The position numbers and the translations under genes were made by a program. This document shows positions 1 through 6,882 of a stretch of DNA of 13,664 nt, piece by piece. Source of the stretch: Promethearchaeota archaeon (lineage in GTDB: Archaea > Asgardarchaeota > Lokiarchaeia > Sigyniarchaeales > SOKP01). Positions within the stretch are counted from its first letter, which is position 1; each line of letters starts with the position of its first letter. The DNA lies in contig JAUWZT010000073.1 in assembly GCA_030615145.1 (NCBI GenBank), positions 1 to 13,664 of the forward strand, in the 5' to 3' direction. The notes beneath the pieces were generated by a model. That model was given only the letters and a program-made list of their open reading frames with translations. It was not told the origin of the DNA and did no database searches.

Positions 1-953
1 ATAAACTCTCCAATCTTAATTGCCAAATTATCAGGAACTGAAAAGCCGTAAAAATCACTGCCGATCCCAACATAATCAATTCCTACAAGATTCACTATAT
101 AATCAACGTGATCAAGCCAATTTTCTAAAGTGCTTGTTCCACTGCTCGTTAAAAATCCCGAAACTGCACAAACGCCTATATACCCACCTTTTTCCGCAAG
201 GGCTTTGAGAAAATCGTCATCTTTTCCTCTTTTATGTTCGTATACACTTTTTGCCGATGTGTGAGAAGCTATAATTGGATCTTTAGAATTCTCTAAAGCA
301 TCCATTGATGTTTGAGGGCCGCAATGAGATATGTCAACAATTGCTCCAAGCTCATTAATTTTGTGAACGACTTCGATACCAAATTCTGTTAAACCTCTAT
401 CTCTTATAGCAATACATCCTGTGCCAACTGCAATTTTTTTATTATAAGTTAATTGCATTATTCTGAATCCAACCATATAATTGAGCTCAACCATGTTAAT
501 ATCTTTGCCGATATGTTCCATACTTTGAACATTTAAAATTATCCCTTTTTTTCCCTCTTTATATGCTCTTTCAATATCGGCTCCCTTTAACACTTTAATA
601 AACAAATCTGGTCGATTTTCTAACATATATGTCATATAAGAGAAGTTATGAAAAACACCATCAAAGGAATACGGTTTTGAATACATTGGTCCAAGCGTCC
701 AACTTATGCAATTCACTCCACTTTCTTTCCATGCTTCGACATATTTAGAATAGTATTCATCGTCATTAACCACATTTCTCGCAAATTTCATTATTAAAAT
801 AGGGATTATATCCCAGGGATTCATGTCCTGAGCTAACATCTCATCATTAGCCTTAATAATGTCATCTGACCATAATAGAGGCCCATGACTAAGGGTGTCA
901 ATAATGATACTTGACTCTAAAATTTCATTTAACCTATTGTTTATTTCATTCAT
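1..953 (-). CDS. Membrane dipeptidase (peptidase M19) homologue, 3' end beyond window
   Basis: Reading the minus strand from the ATG at 953-951 gives 317 uninterrupted codons that run off the left edge, so the C-terminus is missing. The middle is typical of M19 renal/membrane dipeptidases, zinc enzymes that hydrolyse dipeptides: MQLTYN (166-171), GLTEFG (187-192), VDISH with His210, the ASH motif with His231, and GIGSDF with Asp300. Glu146 in SMEH sits where the family has its bridging glutamate. The N-terminal HxD metal pair is absent: after Asp19 the sequence is TLSHG, so the ligand positions hold Leu21 and His23, and the RN after TYN is KK. It may be a divergent subgroup with one metal site or another activity. 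No signal peptide is visible. An AAGGT-type ribosome site lies just before the start, and a promoter lies in the 66-base gap after the upstream hydrolase gene. The family call is firm, the activity uncertain. Confidence 0.85.
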   Translation of the reverse strand, partial: MNEINNRLNEILESSIIIDTLSHGPLLWSDDIIKANDEMLAQDMNPWDIIPILIMKFARNVVNDDEYYSKYVEAWKESGVNCISWTLGPMYSKPYSFDGVFHNFSYMTYMLENRPDLFIKVLKGADIERAYKEGKKGIILNVQSMEHIGKDINMVELNYMVGFRIMQLTYNKKIAVGTGCIAIRDRGLTEFGIEVVHKINELGAIVDISHCGPQTSMDALENSKDPIIASHTSAKSVYEHKRGKDDDFLKALAEKGGYIGVCAVSGFLTSSGTSTLENWLDHVDYIVNLVGIDYVGIGSDFYGFSVPDNLAIKIGEF

Positions 954-989
954 AATGCTACCTTTGTTTTGTATATTATATAAAATTAG

Positions 990-1001
990 TATATAAATTT
1001 C
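990..1001 (-). promoter_or_regulatory. Archaeal BRE/TATA promoter of the dipeptidase gene
   Basis: On the minus strand the sequence reads GAAATTTATATA, a near-ideal archaeal BRE plus TATA element. Its TATA part ends 37 bases before the ATG at 953, so transcription should start near 965 and give a leader of about 12-15 bases carrying AAGGT. A run of eight T just upstream (1002-1009 on the complement) can terminate the preceding hydrolase transcript. The two genes may therefore be separately transcribed although they are close and in the same direction. Confidence 0.6.
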
Positions 1002-1019
1002 AAAAAAAATTAATTTAAG

Positions 1020-1868
1020 TTATGAATCTTTTTTAATCCATTTAATAAGTTTTTTATTAAACTCATCTGGTTCTTCAAGTTGAGGAGTATGTCCACTTTT
1101 TTCGAACAGATAGTAAGATAATTTTGGTAATTTTTCTATCTCAGCGTCCCATTGGAAGTGAGGAACCATATAGTCGTGCTTACCCATCGCAACAAATATG
1201 GGTATATTATTCAGATTTGAATCTTTTGCTATATCGTAGGTTTTAAAAAGTACTCCTTCTAATTTGCCAGCTATTTTTGCATTTACCTTTACACCTTCCC
1301 AAATCCATGAGCAATCGTATTTAGGATCATACCAATAAAATGGAGCATTATTAACGTAATTCTGAATCATCATCTCGCCAGGAGACAGATCCCTAAGATC
1401 CTCCATTTTATGAGTTTCTGATAATCGTTTATGAATACTTTTTCTTTCTTCGGATGCATTATTTGTCCAGTATTGCCTAGAAGCTTTAAGGTTTTTGCGC
1501 ATACCGTTTGGTGGTGCTCCAATCACGATGACATGGGATGTATGTTGAGGATATTTACGAGCATATTCAAGGGCCAGATTTCCATGTATAGAGTGTCCTA
1601 ATACACAAATTTTTGGAATGTCTAGAGCTTTACGAATCTGTTCAACATCGTCCGAAAACATATCTATAGTTACTTCGTTCAAGTCAACTGGTTCATCAGT
1701 TGGAACAAATCCTCTTGTATCTGTAAAAATGAATTTGAAATGTTTTCTTAATTCTTGAGAGAATGTACGAGGATAATATATCGCTGAACCTATAACCAAA
1801 CATGGTATTCCACTTCCCTCTATTACATACGACAATTTATAACCGTCTACAGAAACAAAATTTGACAT
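1020..1868 (-). CDS. Alpha/beta-fold hydrolase, proline-iminopeptidase-like
   Basis: This is a complete 282-residue soluble alpha/beta hydrolase without signal peptide. The visible triad is Ser93 in GHSIHG (91-96), Asp232 in GKHDYMVP and His260 in SGHTPQLEEP, in the order and spacing of the fold. A helical cap lies between about 125 and 205. The nucleophile elbow is unusual: the small residue normally two after the serine is His95. Bacterial relatives with Ala or His there exist to my recollection, so this need not mean inactivity. The segment VIGSAIYYPRTF (25-36) replaces the HGGPG oxyanion loop of classical iminopeptidases. ATG is chosen because residues 1-18 form the expected first strands; GTGA lies a few bases upstream with an AT-rich TATA-like stretch at about 1889-1901. 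The substrate cannot be told; esterase, lactonase and peptidase activities all occur in this group. Confidence 0.85.
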   Translation of the reverse strand: MSNFVSVDGYKLSYVIEGSGIPCLVIGSAIYYPRTFSQELRKHFKFIFTDTRGFVPTDEPVDLNEVTIDMFSDDVEQIRKALDIPKICVLGHSIHGNLALEYARKYPQHTSHVIVIGAPPNGMRKNLKASRQYWTNNASEERKSIHKRLSETHKMEDLRDLSPGEMMIQNYVNNAPFYWYDPKYDCSWIWEGVKVNAKIAGKLEGVLFKTYDIAKDSNLNNIPIFVAMGKHDYMVPHFQWDAEIEKLPKLSYYLFEKSGHTPQLEEPDEFNKKLIKWIKKDS

Positions 1869-2062
1869 TTTTATTTCACTTTTATACTTAATATTTATTT
1901 TAGTTTAACTTGGAATTGTTATCTAATATAATTACATGAACTATTAATATTTATTTTGGATTTTTTTTATAATCCTTAATATATTATCGTTTAGCGCAAA
2001 ACTCCTTTAATCTTATGTTACGATTATTTCTTCAAGTATAGAAATGTACATATTTATGGAAA

Positions 2063-2070
2063 TTATATAG
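2063..2070 (+). promoter_or_regulatory. TATA box of the membrane-protein gene
   Basis: TTATATAG, preceded by GGAAA at 2058-2062, gives a BRE/TATA-like element 31 bases before the ATG at 2101. A start of transcription about 25 bases downstream would give a leaderless or nearly leaderless message. This favours ATG 2101 over TTG 2092 as the start codon. The rest of 1869-2091 is AT-rich spacer between two divergent genes. Confidence 0.5.
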
Positions 2071-2100
2071 ATTTTTAAGAAAAGAAAAATTTTGACAACT

Positions 2101-2787
2101 ATGGCAGATCCTCAAGTTATAATGGAGATGACATTCAGTGTTATCTATTTAATTTATATCTGTGTTATTGTAATTCTAATGTCCAAAAACATGAAAAATG
2201 TAAATCGAAAAGAAATCGTTACAGCAAAAAGAATATTATTAGCATTTATAGCGCTATTAATAGGTGATTTAGGGCATGTAGGTGCTCGATTAATCGATTT
2301 TTTCTCTGTAGAGGTAGAAATGAATTATGTTATTTTAGGAATCGGATCTCTCTTTGAAATGGTTGGTTTAATCTTTCTTTTTATGCTTTTCACAGATGCT
2401 TGGCGGGTACAATTTAATCATCCGAAAAATTTACTGTTTAAAGTATTAATTGGTATCGGAATAGTTGGATTGATCATATTTGTATTTCCTCAAAATCAAT
2501 GGACAGCTCAATCAACTCCTTACGAATGGTTAGTAATCCGAAATATTCCATGGTTAATACAAGGAGTCGCGTTATCAATATAAATATTTCGAGACGCAAA
2601 AGCGGTTGATGATAAACAATTAGTTAGAATTGGAATTTACATCTTTGTTTCGTATTTTTTCTACATGCCAGTGATCTTCTTCGGAGAGTTAGCCCCAATG
2701 CTTGGAATGCTCATGATAATAGGAACAATTGTTTTTATGTTGTGGCAATATACATCCTATAGTCGCTTTTTCAAGAAGAGAGAATAA
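2101..2787 (+). pseudogene. Multi-pass membrane protein split by an in-frame TAA
   Basis: From ATG 2101 (TTG 2092 is possible) 160 codons run to a TAA at 2581-2583. The same frame then stays open for 67 more codons to the TAA at 2785-2787, and both parts look like one protein. Hydrophobic spans are seen at about residues 7-27, 45-63, 78-101, 115-134 and 144-160. After the stop comes a charged loop with DAKAVDDK, then two more hydrophobic spans and a basic end RFFKKRE, so the intact product would have about seven spans. No ATG follows the stop closely enough for an easy restart. A single base change explains the break: a recent pseudogene, a sequencing or assembly error, or readthrough. I recognise no family. 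The gene is monocistronic and converges on the fumarase gene. Confidence 0.7.
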
Positions 2788-2808
2788 TAAATTAAAATTT
2801 CTTCTCTA

Positions 2809-2816
2809 TTTTTTTT
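2809..2816 (+). terminator. T-run terminator after the membrane-protein gene
   Basis: Eight consecutive T, 21 bases after the TAA at 2785-2787 and after a pyrimidine-rich stretch, with no preceding hairpin, as in archaeal intrinsic termination. It overlaps the stop codon of the convergent fumarase gene. Confidence 0.5.
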
Positions 2817-4194
2817 ATACCATTTTTTTAGGGTCTAAAAGCTCGTCTAAATTATCAATTTTTAAACCCATTTCTTTAATAACTACTTTACAAGTTTTGC
2901 CTTCTTTATACGCCCGTTGAGCAATTTCAGAACATTTATCGTACCCTATTATAGGTGTTAAATTAGTAACAATCATTAGCATTTGGTCTAAATTCATATT
3001 GATTTGTTCAGTATTTGCTTTTAAGCCAATTAAGCATTTACTAATAAATGAATTAATGCCCCCTATTAAAATTTCAATTGATTCAAGAACATTTACAATC
3101 ATTACAGGTTTACAGACATTTAAATCTAAAATGCTTCCATACATTTCTCCACTCGTGACAACTGAATCATTTCCGATAACTTGAAGGCATACTTGTATTA
3201 AAGCTTCAGATTGAGTAGGATTTATTTTTCCAGGCATAATAGACGAACCAGGTTCGTTTCGTGGCAAGATTAATTCTGAAAGACCAGCTCTAGGACCACT
3301 ACCCATCCATCGAATATCGTTTGCCATTTTTAAAAGAGATAACGCTAAAAGCCTTAGGTTACTACTGGCATTAGCTATTGTATTATGCGAGGATATCCCC
3401 TCTGCTTTCACAGGATTGATTTTAAATGAAAGAGATGTTATTTTAGAAAGATGAGATACCGTAAATTTAGCAAAGTCTTTATGAGCGTTTAATCCAGTTC
3501 CCAAAGCAGTACCACCAATAGGAATATAATACAATTCCTCCAATACATTTTTTAATCGTTCAATATTAATTTCGATTTGTCTCTTGTAAACATTAAATTC
3601 TAAAGATAACGGTATTGGAATGGCGTCTTGTAAATGAGTTCTTCCAACTTTAACGATATCTTCAAATTCATTAATTTTATCTTCCAAAACTTCTTTTAAT
3701 CTGTTTAATACGGGAATTAATTTTTGGACCAAATTTATTGTAGATATGTGCATTGTACTCGGGATTACATCGTTAGAAGATTGCCCTTTATTCACATGAT
3801 CGTTTGGATGGATCGGATGTTTTTTACCCATAGGAAAGCCTAATATTTGAGTAGCTCTATTAGCCAATACTTCATTCATGTTCATGTTTGTTTGAGTACC
3901 ACTTCCAGTTTGATAGATATCAATTGGGAATTGATCGAGATATTTCTCTTCGTCTAAAATCTCGTTAACTGCTTGTAGGATCACATCTCCTTTTTCTTTA
4001 TCAATCAACCCTAATTCCATATTTGTTAATAAACAGGCTTTTTTAAGCTGTGCTAACGACATTATAAATACTTTAGGGAACATTTTTCCACTAATTTGAA
4101 AATTCTGGATTGCTCTTTGAGTATTTACACCCCAATATTTGTTAATAGGAACTTCCACTTCCCCTAAAATATCTTTTTCGATGCGGTAATTCAA
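2815..4194 (-). CDS. fumC: Fumarate hydratase, class II
   Basis: This 459-residue enzyme has the usual length of class II fumarases, which reversibly convert fumarate to malate as cytosolic homotetramers without an iron-sulphur cluster. Motifs in order: GSGTQTNMN (97-105), HPNDHVN (129-135), SSND (139-142), GRTHLQ (184-189) with the catalytic-region His187, and the superfamily signature GSSIMPGKINPTQ (316-328) carrying the catalytic serine. PGKINPTQ favours fumarase over aspartase, which usually has PAKVNP. The end DELLDPKKMV also fits. The start is TTG at 4194: a stop lies two codons upstream, and MNYRIEKD aligns with the family's usual N-terminus. In the cell it would link malate and fumarate in either direction of the TCA cycle, matching the ATP-citrate lyase and isocitrate dehydrogenase genes 1.4 kb away. 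Confidence 0.95.
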   Translation of the reverse strand: MNYRIEKDILGEVEVPINKYWGVNTQRAIQNFQISGKMFPKVFIMSLAQLKKACLLTNMELGLIDKEKGDVILQAVNEILDEEKYLDQFPIDIYQTGSGTQTNMNMNEVLANRATQILGFPMGKKHPIHPNDHVNKGQSSNDVIPSTMHISTINLVQKLIPVLNRLKEVLEDKINEFEDIVKVGRTHLQDAIPIPLSLEFNVYKRQIEINIERLKNVLEELYYIPIGGTALGTGLNAHKDFAKFTVSHLSKITSLSFKINPVKAEGISSHNTIANASSNLRLLALSLLKMANDIRWMGSGPRAGLSELILPRNEPGSSIMPGKINPTQSEALIQVCLQVIGNDSVVTSGEMYGSILDLNVCKPVMIVNVLESIEILIGGINSFISKCLIGLKANTEQINMNLDQMLMIVTNLTPIIGYDKCSEIAQRAYKEGKTCKVVIKEMGLKIDNLDELLDPKKMV

Positions 4195-4218
4195 AATTTA
4201 AACCAACCATAAAATGTT

Positions 4219-4228
4219 TATTTATAAG
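4219..4228 (-). promoter_or_regulatory. TATA box of fumC
   Basis: The minus strand reads CTTATAAATA here, 25-34 bases before the TTG start at 4194. The predicted transcript begins only a few bases before the start codon and I see no ribosome-binding site, so this looks like near-leaderless expression from a TTG codon. Confidence 0.5.
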
Positions 4229-4248
4229 CTTATTAGAAATAGGGTAGT

Positions 4249-4255
4249 AAAAAAA
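4249..4255 (-). terminator. T-run terminator after the damaged hydrolase gene
   Basis: Seven T on the minus strand, about 60 bases after the hydrolase stop and just before the fumC promoter. There is no hairpin. It would separate the two transcripts. Confidence 0.35.
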
Positions 4256-4315
4256 GTTTATATTAATATTCAATAGATTTTCTTCAGCTTTCAAATTAAA
4301 AAGAATGAAAAAGAC

Positions 4316-5140
4316 TTAAGAAGTTAAAGCACTTACAATTTCTTCAAAATATTTAAAAATCGTGGAGTAATGCCCATCGTTTGGATAAAATTTTCCTTCA
4401 CAATTTGGAATTGCTTTACACATACCACGTCCCATAGCAACAGGTACAGCTTCATCCACTTCTCCATGCCATATATACACTTTAAGTTTTGGAGATATAT
4501 CTTCAGGGTTAAAACCCCAAGGTTTTGCATATAATTTCCCTTCGTAAAATACTCCTTTATTTCCTAGACGAAATGCTTCTGCGCTTTCTCTAATAAAAAG
4601 AGAAAGTATTTTAGGATCGTCCATAACTTCCCTATCTGGTTCTGGAAACTTTTTAATAGTTTCCCTCATCTTCCTTTCTGCTTTTTCTAAATCTTTCAAA
4701 CCTCGAGATTGAAAAGATATCATCAATTTAAAAAGCCATGGCATTCTTCGAATAACAAAAGAAAATCTGCGAATACTTTTTATTTTTTCTTCTACTTCGA
4801 GATCCATTGGTCCTAAACCGCTAATAATACCACAAGTCGTTAAACGCTCAGGAATTTTATATGCACACGCTGCAGCATATGGACCACCCCCTGATATTCC
4901 TTCAATAGCAAATTTGTCTATTCCTAAAGCGTCAGCTAACTCAACCACATCATCTGGCCAGTCTAAAATGGTACGGTCTTTTTTGAAATCTGAAAGCCCC
5001 ATTCCTGGTCTATCGATTCCAATAAGTCTAATATTATTTTGAACAACTCTATCCGCAAAAATAGCAACTTCTAAACGAGAACCTGGGAAACCGTGGAAGT
5101 GAAATAATGTTTTTGCTTCTGGATTACCTAAATCCGCTAG
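4316..5140 (-). pseudogene. Alpha/beta hydrolase lacking a usable start codon
   Basis: The longest ATG-started reading (5002-4316, 228 codons) omits essential sequence. The same frame stays open upstream for 46 more codons to a TGA at 5143-5141, and these encode the conserved beginning of the family: NPEAKTLFHFHGFPGSRLE, then IGIDRPGMGLSD. HGFPGS is the oxyanion-hole loop, so a protein starting at 5002 should be inactive. The rest is intact: nucleophile elbow GISGGGPY (Ser37 of the short form), Asp183 in GEVDEAVP and His211 in NDGHYST. No ATG, GTG or TTG occurs in the 46-codon extension. An ATG at 5144-5142 lies at the expected leaderless distance from a TATA box but is one base out of frame. 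This looks like a frameshifted gene or a one-base sequence error. The products are typically esterases or lactonases of unknown substrate. Confidence 0.75.
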
Positions 5141-5169
5141 TCATAATTATACTTATTTTGTTTTTAATC

Positions 5170-5177
5170 TATTTAAA
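5170..5177 (-). promoter_or_regulatory. TATA box of the damaged hydrolase gene
   Basis: TTTAAATA on the minus strand, preceded by AATC, ends 26 bases before the ATG at 5144. This is the spacing expected for a leaderless start, which supports 5144 as the original start codon. Confidence 0.45.
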
Positions 5178-5227
5178 GATTTTTTTCCAAATAAAATGTA
5201 TAACTTCTTTGCTAAACCTTTAATAAC

Positions 5228-5271
5228 GGGTGGGGCATTAAAAAATAATTATAAAAAGATGTGCCCGCACC
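5228..5271. repeat. GC-rich imperfect inverted repeat upstream of the acl genes
   Basis: GGTGGGGCA (5229-5237) pairs with TGCCCGCACC (5262-5271) over nine base pairs with one bulged G (5267), around an AT-only loop of about 24 bases. Outer sequences TTTAATAA (5219-5226) and TTATTAAA (5277-5284) are also complementary. The rest of the non-coding stretch 5145-5585 is strongly AT-rich, so these G/C blocks stand out. It could be an operator in the divergent intergenic region or part of a structured RNA; nothing distinguishes the two. Elsewhere in the stretch I see only TATA-like elements, a short ATGTA/TACAT dyad at 5453-5467 and two copies of AATCCCTCTT (5302-5311 and 5411-5420). Confidence 0.5.
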
Positions 5272-5523
5272 AATAATTATTAAATCGTAAAACAATCTTG
5301 AAATCCCTCTTTTAGTTTTATTATTCTAAGTCTTTAGAATATTATTATCACGTTGTTCATTTAAATTAATTGCTTATTATCGATAAAGTGCCCAGCTGAG
5401 TTCAAAATAGAATCCCTCTTAATTCGGATCATGTTAATCCTTAAAAAATTTGATGTAATTAATACATAAAAGGGAAAAGAATCCCATAATAATCATATAG
5501 GTAAAATTTTTATTAAAGTTGAG

Positions 5524-5535
5524 TTTATACTTAAA
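5524..5535 (+). promoter_or_regulatory. Likely promoter of the acl genes
   Basis: TTTATACTTAAA is the best TATA-like element near the aclB start at 5586. It predicts a start of transcription around 5555-5560 and a purine-rich leader of about 25-30 bases (AAGAGAAAGAGAG) before the TTG codon. Several other AT-rich stretches in 5500-5570 could also serve. Confidence 0.4.
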
Positions 5536-5585
5536 CATAAATCTTTGACATAATAATAAAAATAAAATAAGAGAAAGAGAGAAAA

Positions 5586-6881
5586 TTGGCTCAAAAAAAT
5601 ATTTATGAGTATGATGCTAAAAAGCTCTTAGCGAGCGAATTACCAAAATATTATCCAGAATTCAAATACCATAACAAGTTAGTGATTATTGACAGCGAAA
5701 CTGACTTAGAGAAAGCAATCTCAGATAATCCTTGGATAAAAACAGAAAAAGTTGTAGTTAAACCTGACCAACTTTTTGGAAAAAGAGGGAAGGCAAATCT
5801 ACTCTTGTTAGATGCAAATTGTGATGAAATGAAAGATTTCTGCCATAGCAATTTGGATAGGGTCTGCGAAATTGGGAACGTGAGGGGCACATTGAAGCGT
5901 TTACTTGTCGAACCTTTCATTCCTCACGAAAAAGAATATTATGTTTCTATCACAACCGAAAGAGAGGGTGATGTGATCCATTTCAGTTTCGAGGGGGGCA
6001 TTTACGTGGAAGAAAATTGGGATAAAGTCATTCACATACCAATACCTCTTGGAACTGATATTAAAACCTTTGATTTAGAGAGTAAACTGCCGGATTTAGG
6101 TGCCTCTAAAGGCGTTTTAATTCCATTTATTAAGGGGCTTTATCAGGTGTTTATGGATCAAGATTTTACTTTTCTTGAAATCAATCCATTCGCAATCACT
6201 AATGATAACAAAGTGGTTCCTTTAGATGTTAAAGCTAGATTAGATGATACTGCTATGTTTCTTCACGCGGATACGTGGGGAAATCCTAACAACCCGATTG
6301 AATTTCCAGCTGCTTTTGGACAAACTATGTCTGAAAAAGAAGCGTACATACGGGAGTTAGATGAAAAAACAGGGGCTTCCCTCAAATTAAAAGTTTTGAA
6401 TCCAGCTGGTCGAGTTTGGACTATGGTAGCTGGAGGAGGGGCTTCAGTTATCTATACCGATACGATCGTGGACTTAGGATATGGAGATGAATTGGGGAAT
6501 TACGGAGAATACTCTGGAAACCCATCACGGGAATATACCGAAATCTATGCCCAAACTATTATAGAACTCATAACAGAAACTCCTGATCCTGCAGGGAGAT
6601 CAAAATATCTCATAATTGGTGGAGGAATTGCTAATTTCACAGATGTAAAGGCTACCTTTACTGGAATCGTTAGTGCCATCAAGAATTCAGTTGAAAAACT
6701 GAAAAAAGCCAAAGTTAAAATTTACGTGCGAAGAGGTGGACCTAACGAAAAGCAAGGACTTGAACTTATGAAGCAAGTTGGAGAGGAGACTGGTATTCCG
6801 ATTGAAGTATACGATAGATACACTCATATGACTAGGGTTGTTGATTTAATAAAAAAAGCAGAAGAAGCAGGAGGGGCTTAA
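5586..6881 (+). CDS. aclB: ATP-citrate lyase, small ATP-grasp subunit
   Basis: This 431-residue subunit matches the N-terminal half of animal ATP-citrate lyase, the plant small subunit and bacterial AclB. With the large subunit it converts citrate, CoA and ATP to acetyl-CoA, oxaloacetate, ADP and phosphate in the cytosol. The ATP-grasp domain spans about 1-235: VVKPDQLFGKRGK (57-69), the hinge VEPFIPH (108-114), LEINPF with metal-binding residues (197-202) and Asp214. A CoA-ligase-like domain follows, with TMVAGGGASV (279-288), NYGEYSGNPS (305-314) and VRRGGPN (381-387), the citrate-handling loops of the family. The start is TTG at 5586, giving the expected N-terminus and preceded by a purine-rich but weak ribosome site. 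The gene ends one base before aclA, so the two are co-transcribed and the subunits should form one complex. Confidence 0.95.
   Translation: MAQKNIYEYDAKKLLASELPKYYPEFKYHNKLVIIDSETDLEKAISDNPWIKTEKVVVKPDQLFGKRGKANLLLLDANCDEMKDFCHSNLDRVCEIGNVRGTLKRLLVEPFIPHEKEYYVSITTEREGDVIHFSFEGGIYVEENWDKVIHIPIPLGTDIKTFDLESKLPDLGASKGVLIPFIKGLYQVFMDQDFTFLEINPFAITNDNKVVPLDVKARLDDTAMFLHADTWGNPNNPIEFPAAFGQTMSEKEAYIRELDEKTGASLKLKVLNPAGRVWTMVAGGGASVIYTDTIVDLGYGDELGNYGEYSGNPSREYTEIYAQTIIELITETPDPAGRSKYLIIGGGIANFTDVKATFTGIVSAIKNSVEKLKKAKVKIYVRRGGPNEKQGLELMKQVGEETGIPIEVYDRYTHMTRVVDLIKKAEEAGGA
6870..6876 (+). promoter_or_regulatory. Strong ribosome-binding site of aclA
   Basis: GGAGGGG lies inside the last codons of aclB, six bases before the aclA ATG at 6883. 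It is the strongest Shine-Dalgarno sequence in the window. It fixes the aclA start and indicates independent initiation within the shared message. Confidence 0.75.
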
Positions 6882-6882
6882 A

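Noticed and set aside
5302..5420. Two direct copies of AATCCCTCTT (5302-5311 and 5411-5420)
   Set aside because: Only ten bases, two copies, no fixed relation to a promoter; kept as a note in the intergenic description.
5453..5467. ATGTA/TACAT dyad upstream of aclB
   Set aside because: Five-base arms in AT-rich DNA are expected by chance.
5385..5485. TPP-riboswitch-like words (GCTGAG, later GGATCATGTTAATCC, then AAAGGGAAA) upstream of aclB
   Set aside because: The order loosely recalls the thi-box, but CTGAGA is CTGAGT, the core GCG and the pairing arms are missing, and there is no thiamine link to ATP-citrate lyase. A covariance-model search would be needed; I expect a negative result.
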